A DNA stretch of 47,792 bases from a virus. This document shows, in pieces, positions 1 to 9,200 of the stretch. The notes under the pieces were generated by a model. That model was given only the letters and a program-made list of their open reading frames with translations. It ran no database searches and was not told the DNA's origin. The stretch is from IMG/VR virus record IMGVR_UViG_3300030329_003466, positions 1-47,792 of that record, one strand, 5' to 3'. Both the position numbers and the translations under genes were made by a program. Each line of letters starts with the position of its first letter. The stretch's first letter is position 1.

Positions 1-98
1 TTAGAGGGCCTAATGAAATATTCCATGATTCAAGATTTTCAATTAAAAAAGGAGTAGCTACCTTTCAATCAAATTTAACTTCTACTGGTGATATTATA
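1..98. repeat. Terminal direct repeat, left copy
   Basis: Bases 1-98 match 47694-47791 exactly. Base 99 is G here while the final base of the window, 47792, is A. The reading frame of the tail-fibre gene continues without a break when the two copies are merged, which argues that this is an assembly overlap of a circular or circularly permuted genome rather than a biological long terminal repeat. Confidence 0.95.
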
Positions 99-2003
99 GC
101 AAAAGGTCCAGTATCTGAAGTTGCTGTTGTTACAACTGATGCAGGTGCTGATGCGGGGATACAGTTTTCAAATGAGGCAGATGAAAGTAATTGGAATATT
201 GCTAGCGATGGTTCTGATGAGCATAAACTTAAAATTGATAAACATTGGGTTTCAGGTTCAGATACAAAACTTACTATAGATAATGATGGAAATGTCGGTA
301 TCGGAACATCAACTCCAATAGCAGATTTAGATATTAGAAATGGACATATTAAAGTTGGTGAATCAAATATATATGCATCAAATGTAGACCAACCATATTT
401 GATTGTAGCAGATGACGACTTTTATACAGGTGCAAATACAAATTGGGGTACCTATGGAATGCAACATCGTATCAAATCAACTGATGGTGGTGTTCCAAGG
501 CTAACAATTGATTCTCTACATGGAGAATTATTTTCTGTAATTCATTCTGGGAATGTCGGAATCGGAACATCAGGCCCTTCAACCAAATTAGATGTTGATG
601 GTACCGTTAAAGCAACAGGGTTTACAATCGGTGGCCATACAATAGATGATATTGATATTGGTAGCGAGTTTACTGACGCTGATGACCATTTAATGTCAGC
701 TGGAGCAATAAAAGAAAAGATTGAAGCTTATGGTTATTCAACTGCTTCAGGAGATATAACAGCAGTAACAATTACAACTGATTCAGGTGGTGGTTCAGCA
801 GCTTCTGATACAGGTGGTTCTGCTGATTTTTCTATACTAGGTAGTAATGGTGTAGGAGTTACGAATAGTGGAACTACAATAACAGCAACTGCTGTGCCTG
901 GTGAAATAGACCATGATAGTTTAAATAATTTTGTAGCCAATGAACATATAGATTGGACAGGAGCAAGTGCAGGTACTATACATGCTACTAATTATACCAA
1001 TACAACTTATAGTGAAGCAACAAGTTCAGCAGAAGGTTTAATGTCTATAGCTCATCATGATAAATTAGATGGTATAGAAGCAAGTGCTACTGCAGACCAA
1101 ACTCAAGCAGATATAAATGGTTTAGCAATAACTACAACAGGAGCATTAGATAGCGGTAGCATTACAAGTGGATTTGGTTCAATAAACAATGGTAGCAGCG
1201 GTGTGACTACAGGAGATATTTCTTGTCAAAATATAGCGACTAATTTACCTGCTATTACAAGTGGAAGTAGCAAATCAACAGTCCAGGTAAGCCAAGAATT
1301 AAATGATGGTACTGGCTCTGGCTCTTTTTATACAGCTTTAGAATTACATGTAAAAGAAACAGCTACTGACCAATGGGATGAAGGTAGAAGTTATATATTT
1401 TGCCATAATGCTTCCTCAGCATCTGCAGGAGGAGATGGGGTAACTCCTAAATTTAAGGTATCTACTGACGGAGTAGTAACTGCAGCAAGCACTTTAAGTT
1501 GTTCGGAGATTACATCAGGAGCAGTTGTATGGCAACGCTTTCAATTTTATGTTATAGGTGGTAATACATCTAGATTTTACTATCTTGACCATGATGATAG
1601 GTATAACTCTTTAGCTCATTGGGATAATTATAGCACAATATTAGGTGCAGGTAGTAATTTAACTATGTTAGACGAAAGAATGTCTGCATTTCCTGAAGTT
1701 GCTGAAAATTGCATATTTGCAGGAGGTATTGGAACTATATATAATGATACAGGCACAGATAATCCTAAAATATCTATTTATTATGATGAAAGTACTCTTG
1801 CTGGAGATGAAGACCAAAGTGAAGCATTTGCAAGTCTTGTAGATACTGATGTTACTATAAATACGCAAGATAGAAAATATGGCTTTACACTAGATGCGGT
1901 AACAGGTACTACCTTAAATGCAGGATGTAAATATGTGCCTACTATATCTAACATAGCTACTACTGTATGGGGAAGTATGACATTAAAGTTTATAACTAAA
2001 TAG
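1..2003 (+). CDS. Tail fibre / receptor-binding protein, C-terminal part (gene continues from 47519)
   Basis: The frame is open from base 3, in register with the ATG at 47519. Joining the ends gives 2178 bases and a 725-residue protein. Two copies of a motif beginning GNVGIGTS (DNA at about 289-325 and 550-585, nearly identical) followed by an LDI or LDV strand are typical of trimeric fibre shafts and of the region before S74-type fibre heads in phages. The rest is rich in Gly, Ser, Thr and Asp, as expected for beta-structured fibres. The last 170 residues (from about base 1500) are more aromatic and are the likely receptor-binding head, but no catalytic chaperone motif is visible. It follows the giant tail protein, consistent with a virion-surface role. 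The receptor is not predictable. Confidence 0.8.
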   Translation, partial: RGPNEIFHDSRFSIKKGVATFQSNLTSTGDIIAKGPVSEVAVVTTDAGADAGIQFSNEADESNWNIASDGSDEHKLKIDKHWVSGSDTKLTIDNDGNVGIGTSTPIADLDIRNGHIKVGESNIYASNVDQPYLIVADDDFYTGANTNWGTYGMQHRIKSTDGGVPRLTIDSLHGELFSVIHSGNVGIGTSGPSTKLDVDGTVKATGFTIGGHTIDDIDIGSEFTDADDHLMSAGAIKEKIEAYGYSTASGDITAVTITTDSGGGSAASDTGGSADFSILGSNGVGVTNSGTTITATAVPGEIDHDSLNNFVANEHIDWTGASAGTIHATNYTNTTYSEATSSAEGLMSIAHHDKLDGIEASATADQTQADINGLAITTTGALDSGSITSGFGSINNGSSGVTTGDISCQNIATNLPAITSGSSKSTVQVSQELNDGTGSGSFYTALELHVKETATDQWDEGRSYIFCHNASSASAGGDGVTPKFKVSTDGVVTAASTLSCSEITSGAVVWQRFQFYVIGGNTSRFYYLDHDDRYNSLAHWDNYSTILGAGSNLTMLDERMSAFPEVAENCIFAGGIGTIYNDTGTDNPKISIYYDESTLAGDEDQSEAFASLVDTDVTINTQDRKYGFTLDAVTGTTLNAGCKYVPTISNIATTVWGSMTLKFITK

Positions 2004-2079
2004 ATGTTGGATAATAAGAGGAGATTTGTTATATTAAGTTGGAAAAAAGAAATTAATTATTAAAGGTTAGGGAATCAGT

Positions 2080-2841
2080 ATGAATGAATTGTTTATGTTA
2101 AAAGAAGGTGTTCTTAGAGATAAAAATAAGAAAGAGAGAGAAGCTGAATCGAAAGCGGCCGCCCAAAGAATAAAAAATTTAGTTGAGACAGCTGTAGCTA
2201 CAGGTCTTACTTTTGCTACTGGAGGAGCTGGTCTTCCTGCTTTACTCTCTAAAATTCCAGCTTTGGGAAAGGTTATAAAAGGTTCAAAGACTTTAACTAG
2301 CATTGCTAAGTTTTTAAATGCCGCACAAAAAACAAGTAGAGCTGGAGTATATGGCACTAATATATTAAATAATTTAATTCATCGTGGAGTAGCAGATTTG
2401 ATAATTCCTGATGTTGACCGTGGTTCAAATGTAGAACAAAAAGTACAAGGGTATTTAGCTGATGTTGCTGCAGGAACTACCGCATATGCAGGTTCGTTTA
2501 TGCCAGATGCTGCACATCCTTGGACTGGTGAAAAATGGAGTGAGGTTGTTACTGGAGGAGGTTCTGGGGCATCTTCAAAACCTCTTTCTCAAGCCTTTCA
2601 AGGAATAAAAGATGTTAATAATGATGGAACAGTTGATATTTTAGATGTCATAGCTTCACAACAATCTTCGCAAGCTAATGTTCCAACACCAGACCCTAGA
2701 CAAACAATAAATGTCAGTGGCGGCACTTTTGCCACAACTCCTAATACAAGACAAGGTTTATTTGGCTCTCAAATAACTCAAAAGCCTTCGGGTTATAAGG
2801 ATGGAAACCCATATTATACACTTAAAAACACTATAAAGTAA
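2080..2841 (+). CDS. Putative internal/ejection protein with one dockerin-type repeat
   Basis: This 253-residue protein is preceded by AAGG about 17 bases upstream. Residues 1-30 are charged and helical. Residues about 33-75 are Ala/Gly/Leu rich and amphipathic, suggesting membrane interaction. At residues 178-189 the sequence reads DVNNDGTVDILD, a dockerin type I / EF-hand-like calcium loop, followed by a Ser/Gln-rich stretch. A close relative of this repeat occurs twice in the protein encoded at 26260-28155. Together with the three following genes it sits where podoviruses encode ejected internal proteins. That assignment is inferred from position and composition, not from a recognised family. 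Confidence 0.75.
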   Translation: MNELFMLKEGVLRDKNKKEREAESKAAAQRIKNLVETAVATGLTFATGGAGLPALLSKIPALGKVIKGSKTLTSIAKFLNAAQKTSRAGVYGTNILNNLIHRGVADLIIPDVDRGSNVEQKVQGYLADVAAGTTAYAGSFMPDAAHPWTGEKWSEVVTGGGSGASSKPLSQAFQGIKDVNNDGTVDILDVIASQQSSQANVPTPDPRQTINVSGGTFATTPNTRQGLFGSQITQKPSGYKDGNPYYTLKNTIK

Positions 2842-2851
2842 GGAAAGAATT

Positions 2852-3655
2852 ATGAATATGCACGTAATGGATGAAAGTTTAGCCAAAAGGGGACGATTTG
2901 GTGATATATTAATAAGAAATGTAAATGGAGAACCTTCTCACGTTTCACGCTTAGAAGCTGAATTAATTGATTCGCTAGGAAAAGAAGGTGAAGGTATCGT
3001 GTCTAGACTAGGTTCTGGAACTATTAATCCTAAAACTGGAATGAGAGAATACTTTATGGGGTGGGTAATGGGTGCATTGTTAGTAACTGCTTTAGCGAGT
3101 ATGCAAACGAACAAATTCCAAAATTGGGGAGGGCTAAACCCTTTTACTACTCCTTATAAATCAAGATATAGTGCACGTTCTAAAATGATGGAAAAAGGTT
3201 TAACGGGCTTTGAGGACCTAAAAGATTTTTACGGTAAAAAAGGAAAATTTGAAGGACTTGGTGATATAGGGGGAGCTATTAAAGATTTAAGGTATCACAG
3301 AGGAGGGTATGGCCTGCAAGAAAAAACAGGAAGCACTTGGAACGCTCTTTTAGGTGGAGGCCTTGAAGCTTTCAGAAATTTTAATCCATTAAAAGCTTTA
3401 AAAGAAAAATTAAGCCCATTTATAAAAGGAGAGCAAAGAAAGAAATCTCAAGGCTTAGATGAGGCTCGTCTTAAACTTGGGGAGCTTAGTAAAGGTATAG
3501 ATGTTGGTGGTGTTAATGTGGGGCAGATAAAAGATATATTTAAGCTCGGAGCTACAGCTCAAGGCAAAGGTGATGAATTTATGGCTGCGAATGTTGCAGA
3601 AAAATCAAAACAGTCTGGGGATGAAATATTCCAAGAGTGGATAGGCATGCTTTAA
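2852..3655 (+). CDS. Virion structural protein, putative internal protein
   Basis: This 267-residue protein has a good ribosome site (AAGGAAAGAATT) before its ATG. Its N-terminal part includes HVSRLEAELIDSLG followed by a GTINPKTGMREYF stretch (about residues 30-68). That arrangement recurs in phage structural proteins in which a 'HV(T/S)..E' segment precedes an 'NP.TG...F' segment. Residues about 70-88 (GWVMGALLVTALASM) form a plausible membrane-inserting helix. The C-terminal half is Lys/Gly-rich and helical. It is one of four consecutive genes of likely ejected proteins, and its TAA overlaps the ATG of the next gene (TAATG at 3653-3657), so translation is probably coupled. Confidence 0.75.
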   Translation: MNMHVMDESLAKRGRFGDILIRNVNGEPSHVSRLEAELIDSLGKEGEGIVSRLGSGTINPKTGMREYFMGWVMGALLVTALASMQTNKFQNWGGLNPFTTPYKSRYSARSKMMEKGLTGFEDLKDFYGKKGKFEGLGDIGGAIKDLRYHRGGYGLQEKTGSTWNALLGGGLEAFRNFNPLKALKEKLSPFIKGEQRKKSQGLDEARLKLGELSKGIDVGGVNVGQIKDIFKLGATAQGKGDEFMAANVAEKSKQSGDEIFQEWIGML

Positions 3656-6291
3656 TGAGTATTGAGCAGTTATTATCTCAGATTTCTGGAGATGTTTCTG
3701 AAATTCAGCAAGGTCATCGTCAATGGGAACACGGAAAATATGGTGGCGGTAGCCCCCGTTATATGCAGGATTTGGCTAACTTTGAAACTAGATGGCAGAA
3801 TGTTTTTGAGTATCTAGATATTAACGATAGCACATCTATAGAAAAAGCATATACTAACCTAGAAGATGATTTTAAAAGATATACTAATATCTATCCAGAA
3901 AAGCTATGGGATTATGAATTAGTAAAAAATAATGTCACAGAAATGCTTGATGCTTATAAGGGTAGGTCAGCAAATCTATTAGCTTCTCAAAATAAATTAT
4001 CCGAACTTAGAGAAACTTTAGGAAGTTATCTTGATGCAGATGTTGTTCAGACAATGATTAATGACTATGTGTCTAATAATCCAGGTAAAAATAATAAAGA
4101 TTTTCGTAATCACTTTGTATCAAATATAGCTGGTATTGACAAAACAATTGATGATATTGCAAGAAGTATATATTTAACAACAAGTCAAGATTTGGAAGGG
4201 GAATCTTTTCATAAGTTAAGAAAGAATCCATTTTTTAATAGCAATTTATTATCAATAGATGATGATACTTTAGCAAATGATATACTTTCTGCAAAACAAT
4301 ATGTCAAAGCATTAAAAGGAGAAATGGTAACTGGTTTAGATGCGATGCTTCTTTTAGACCAAGGAGACCCTTGGGTTGTCGCAAATCAAAATTTACCAGA
4401 TGATGATAAGAAGCCTTATTCATTAAAATGGCATGTTACTACTGACGAAGCAGCACAATTAAAAATGATTCTAAATGGTGACATTGACCAAACAGAATAT
4501 CAAGCAAGCGAAGCTTTAAAACAAAAACAAAAAAGAAATGCTAAGAATGATGTTATTGAAAATCTTAAGCCTATGGTCGGTGTTTATGAAAGAATAAATG
4601 CTATTATTTCCACTGCTGAGGCAACGAATCAGAAAGGTTGGGGTCAATTTGGAGGAGACGACCTTTTAAATTTAACTAAAAGTGATGGAACAACTTATTT
4701 GTATTCAGACCTTAAAGGCTCATTTACAGATGATATTCTTGGCGGTAATTACAATTTACTTCCTTTAGAATTAAGAAAAGCTTTTGAAGCTCAGGCAAAA
4801 CTTCACCCTAATAATCCAATAGCTTTAACAAAAGACCTTATGGAATTTTGGAGACAACAGAACTTAGATGGGATAATAGATGAAGATGTTAGATATTTTA
4901 TGAATTTTGATGAGAATGAAGATGAAATGCCATTTCCTGTTGAACTTCAGAACCCAGATATATACCCACAAGGACTAAAAAACCTCCTAAGAGGTAATGA
5001 CACTAGGTGGAGCAGAAAAAGCCCTAAATACGGGCAATATGCAGGTATGGATTTTGTTTCTTTAAATAAAAACCAAGGGCTACTAAGTTCTGATGATATA
5101 GATTTAGCTAATCAAGATATTGATATTGATGTTATTGATACTACTATACCTCCAGTTGAAAAAGGTAATGAATATGATGTTGAAGAGGGTGATTTAGACC
5201 CAGATATAATAACAAAAGAATCTGTTATTACACACGAGCATACAGACTACGAGGAAAGCAGAAAGAACAGGATTGAAAATGCTAAAAACAAATCATATGT
5301 TCATAACGCAGAGCTTAATGAAGATTACAATCGAATATCTAAAGCTTTAACAAGTTATGAATCAACATTTGAAAATATTATTAATGATTCAGGCTCTATT
5401 GATTGGTTTGATAATAAAGAAAACGAAGACGAAGGAACTTATTCTGTGAATGTAGGAAGAGGTACGGGTGCTACAAAAGTTTCTAAGAACTATATTCCAA
5501 CTCCTACCGAAGTAGAAAGACTTCAAAAGAATTTTGAAGAAAGTATAAAAAAACAATTACAAGATGTTATTGATATGCATGGCCCAAACAGTGCAGACCC
5601 TCAGGTTGATAAAATTTTAGCAAAAGAAGATTGGGCTAAAAAGAAATATTTAGCTTTTAATAAATGGAAAGCTTCTCTCCCAGAAATAAGACGTAACTCT
5701 AGTTCTAAAATTGAGTATGAAGAAGCACATGAAAAAGCTCAAAATATTATTGATGAATTAAGTTTGACTATAAAAGAGAGGAAAGAAAAAAGAGTAAACG
5801 AGCATTTAACTAAAGTTGTAGAAGAAAAACTACCTCAATTCCTTCCTACGACAGTATACAAAGATACTAAAAGAGGAACAATTCATCATAGACATGTGTC
5901 TGACCCTGCTGGAGTAATGGGGACTAGTTGGGTTGAAGTCCCTTCTTCAGTTATAGGTACAGATGATAGAGGAATAAATCCATACACTGGAGAGCTTGAC
6001 CCAACTTTTGCTCCAGATTATCACAAGCCAACTAGCATTCTTATTGAACAAGATTTAATGAAAGCTGATGAAGAATTAAGGACTTTACCTTTACCTGCTT
6101 TAAAAAAGAAAGTTATTGATATGCTATACACAGTTACTATTGGAAGTGGTCTTCAAGGAATACGTTTTGAACCTCTTGGAGCCGAACCTTTTGTAATTAT
6201 AAATAAAAAGTCAATATCAGACTGGGCTAAAAACGCAACTCAAGACCAATTGTTGCACGCTATTAAAAGTTTTAGATATAACAAGGAGTAA
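3655..6291 (+). CDS. Large putative internal virion protein (878 aa)
   Basis: I choose the ATG at 3655, which overlaps the upstream stop as TAATG, over an upstream GTG at 3637. Neither has a clear Shine-Dalgarno sequence, so coupling is likely. The 878 residues are highly charged, helical and Asp/Glu/Asn-rich, with no signal peptide, no membrane segment and no catalytic motif that I recognise. Size, helicity and position directly before the 1889-residue protein resemble the central ejection proteins of podoviruses (the role played by gp15/gp16 in T7), but there is no sequence match I can name. The function is therefore inferred from context. Confidence 0.8.
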   Translation: MSIEQLLSQISGDVSEIQQGHRQWEHGKYGGGSPRYMQDLANFETRWQNVFEYLDINDSTSIEKAYTNLEDDFKRYTNIYPEKLWDYELVKNNVTEMLDAYKGRSANLLASQNKLSELRETLGSYLDADVVQTMINDYVSNNPGKNNKDFRNHFVSNIAGIDKTIDDIARSIYLTTSQDLEGESFHKLRKNPFFNSNLLSIDDDTLANDILSAKQYVKALKGEMVTGLDAMLLLDQGDPWVVANQNLPDDDKKPYSLKWHVTTDEAAQLKMILNGDIDQTEYQASEALKQKQKRNAKNDVIENLKPMVGVYERINAIISTAEATNQKGWGQFGGDDLLNLTKSDGTTYLYSDLKGSFTDDILGGNYNLLPLELRKAFEAQAKLHPNNPIALTKDLMEFWRQQNLDGIIDEDVRYFMNFDENEDEMPFPVELQNPDIYPQGLKNLLRGNDTRWSRKSPKYGQYAGMDFVSLNKNQGLLSSDDIDLANQDIDIDVIDTTIPPVEKGNEYDVEEGDLDPDIITKESVITHEHTDYEESRKNRIENAKNKSYVHNAELNEDYNRISKALTSYESTFENIINDSGSIDWFDNKENEDEGTYSVNVGRGTGATKVSKNYIPTPTEVERLQKNFEESIKKQLQDVIDMHGPNSADPQVDKILAKEDWAKKKYLAFNKWKASLPEIRRNSSSKIEYEEAHEKAQNIIDELSLTIKERKEKRVNEHLTKVVEEKLPQFLPTTVYKDTKRGTIHHRHVSDPAGVMGTSWVEVPSSVIGTDDRGINPYTGELDPTFAPDYHKPTSILIEQDLMKADEELRTLPLPALKKKVIDMLYTVTIGSGLQGIRFEPLGAEPFVIINKKSISDWAKNATQDQLLHAIKSFRYNKE

Positions 6292-6293
6292 CA

Positions 6294-9200
6294 ATGTCTT
6301 CTTATAGTTATACTTTTGATGAGTATGTAGATTATATAAGAAAAAAATACCCAAATGAAGTAAGCGATTTAGGTTCTCAAGGTGTTTATCTTTATGGTAA
6401 AACCAAAGAGAACACACCAAATGTTGAACCTATAAAGCTTCCCGTTTCACAACCTATACATACACCTGTTCCTCAATCAAATAAAGAAGTTAGGACTGAC
6501 CCTTCATTTCTCGGCTCTTTAGCTGATTATTGGGTGGATGCAGATTCTCCTGATTGGATGAAATCTGCTTATGTAAATTCTTTAACTGGACTTACAGAAG
6601 AGGTTATATATGGAAAACCTAGGTATGATTTATCAGATTATGACCCTAATCTACTAGAAGAAATAGGAGCAGGATTACTTGGCTTTATCTTCCCTTTAGA
6701 TTTAGCTGCATTTGGGGTTGGAGGTAAAATAGGGGGAGCTGTTATTAAAGGTGTTGGAGCTCCGACTATTAGAACTATTGGGAGTCAGCTTACAAATCTT
6801 GGGGCTCAAGGTATATCCAAAAGATTCTCTCTTTCTGGGATTAATCAAACTATTGTTAAAAATATAGCAGGAAAATCTTCTCAAGCTTGGATAGGTAATG
6901 TTGCTGATGTAGCTCTTAACCAAAGTATAAGAACAGGCTTCCAACTTGGCACCTATGAAGCTGCAGGTTCTGGACTTAGAGCGGCAACTTATGTTGGTCC
7001 TAATGGAGAAAAATTAACTAGCGAAGAAATTTTAAAAGAAACTCTTGGTGGATTTGTTCATGGTATGGCTTTAGGCGGTATAGCTGGTTATGGTGCTGGG
7101 TTTTTGGGTTCTAAATGGACCGAAATAGGTAAAAGAATTAAAGCAAAAAAATCTGCAGGAAAGAAATTGAATGCTAGAGATGTTAAAATGTTATCTAGAA
7201 CAAAACATGCTATCCCTAATGCTAAAGCTTTTGGTTGGGAAGTCGGTGTATTTACAGCTCCAAGTGTTGTAGATGAATATGCAAAAATGCAGGAGGGTCA
7301 AGGATTTGACCTTACCAATATATTCCATACTGCAATAGTTAATGCTGGTATGGTAGGAGTAATGCATAGCACAAGACATGTATTTTCAAAAGCTAATGCT
7401 AAGCTTGAATCTTGGAATAAAGACATCACTAGCGATATACAGAAAGCTTTTAGTGAAAAATCATCTTTTGACAGATTACAAGATTACTTTTCTTCTCAAG
7501 AACAAAATTCTTCTGGACCTGAAAAAGCTGCCTACCAAAAAGCTTTAGAAGTATTAGGAAAGGAAAAGAATCAATCTAGCGACAAAATTAAGTTTAACAT
7601 AGAGCAAAGAGATAGATTAATAAAAGAGATAAGCGATGTTATAAAAGATTTAGATATAAATATTGGATTAAAAAAACCAGAGCAACTTATTGCTATTTCA
7701 AAAAGAATAGCAAAAGGTATGCGAGCTGTTAATGAAGCTATTGGTTTAACAGGAGATAAAGAACTTGCTAAGCTTATGAATGACTTTAGTGCGGATATAA
7801 TTAAGAATATAAAGATAAATACTAGCTCTACCAGTAAATCTAAAAATTCTTTAATTGCTAGCTATAGAGCTTTAAGAGGTAAAAATAAAAGAGACAAAAA
7901 TAAGATTATTGTTGAACGTGATGGTCAAGCAATTGAGATTAATATAAGAGATGCACACAAATATTCAAGAAAAGATTTAAGAAATGCTATAAATGCTGAA
8001 GCTGACGGAGCTTTTCATGGTGCAGCTAAAAATACATTTCAGGCAATGGATGCTGCAAATAAAATTGAACCTTACAATAGAACATCAGACTTTGTAAGAG
8101 GGTTTAAATTTGATGCTGAAGGGAATCCAATACCTGCTGACAATTTAAAAACTTCAAAGCATAGGACAAGCAAAGGCTTTTCAGAAAAGTCTGGTAGAAC
8201 AAAAGAGGTTTCTGATAGAGCCAAAAAGCTAGAAAAAACACACGATGAAATATCAAAAGATTCAGCATCGATGGATTCAACTGTTGAAACAAGAAACAAA
8301 TATTCTCAATCTAAAAGTATTATATTAAACTTTTTAGAAAAGTTTTACTTAAATGCTACAGTTGGGGACAAGTTTTTATCTACCTCTACAGTAAGAAATA
8401 GAGTTAAAGGTTTAAATAAATTTGCAAAATGGTTAGCAGAAAAGAAAGAAAAGAATCTTTATGAGGCATCACAAGCTGACATAAAACAATTTTTAAAAAA
8501 TGAAGGAAATAGAACACATGCGATAGCTCTAAAAGAGTTAATTGAAAGCAAGCGGTCCAAATTTAATAAAACACATGATACTAAAGAATTTAAAAGCTAT
8601 TCTGAATTATTGCCAGACAAAGCGACAACAACTACACCAAACGAGCACTCTACTAGAATTAAAGAAAGAGAATTAAGTTCAAAATTAAATTATACTAAAG
8701 AACAGCTTAGAGATATAAGGGAAGAGGTTACAGGCAAAAGACGTTTTAAAGATATGACTGAAGCAGAAAAGGTTAAAGTTTCAAAGTATATATCTAAAGT
8801 ATTAAAGAAACCTTACGAATCTACAAGTAGAGAATTAAGAAACTTAGAAAGTCAAATATTAATAAGAGCAGAAAAAATAGGTTTTGGTCCTAATAATGTT
8901 AGAAAACTTCTTAGAATATTAGGGGTTAAGGACGGTAGTTTTAAAAATGTTAAGAGTGTCGAGACTTTAAAAGAAGCATTACAATGGATGAGAGAAAAGC
9001 CTGCTGAATTTTTAACTTCAAAAGAAAAGTCAAGTAGCACAAACTTCTTTGTTAAGATGACTTCAAAAGTATTTAACACTCTACCTTTACCTTCCGCAAT
9101 AAAAAGATTCTTTATGCCTGGTTGGTATGTTCTTAAACATTATGGCGGAGAGCCAGGTAAGAAATTATATAAATCATATATAGATTCTCAAGTAACATAC

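Noticed and set aside
2007-2066. 19-codon frame between fibre and next gene
   Set aside because: Too short, with no ribosome site; the gap of 76 bases is better read as untranslated.
2155-2162. NotI site GCGGCCGC in an AT-rich gene, suggesting a cloning scar
   Set aside because: It lies in frame inside a normal coding region (encoding part of KAAAQR) with no vector sequence on either side, so a natural occurrence is simpler.
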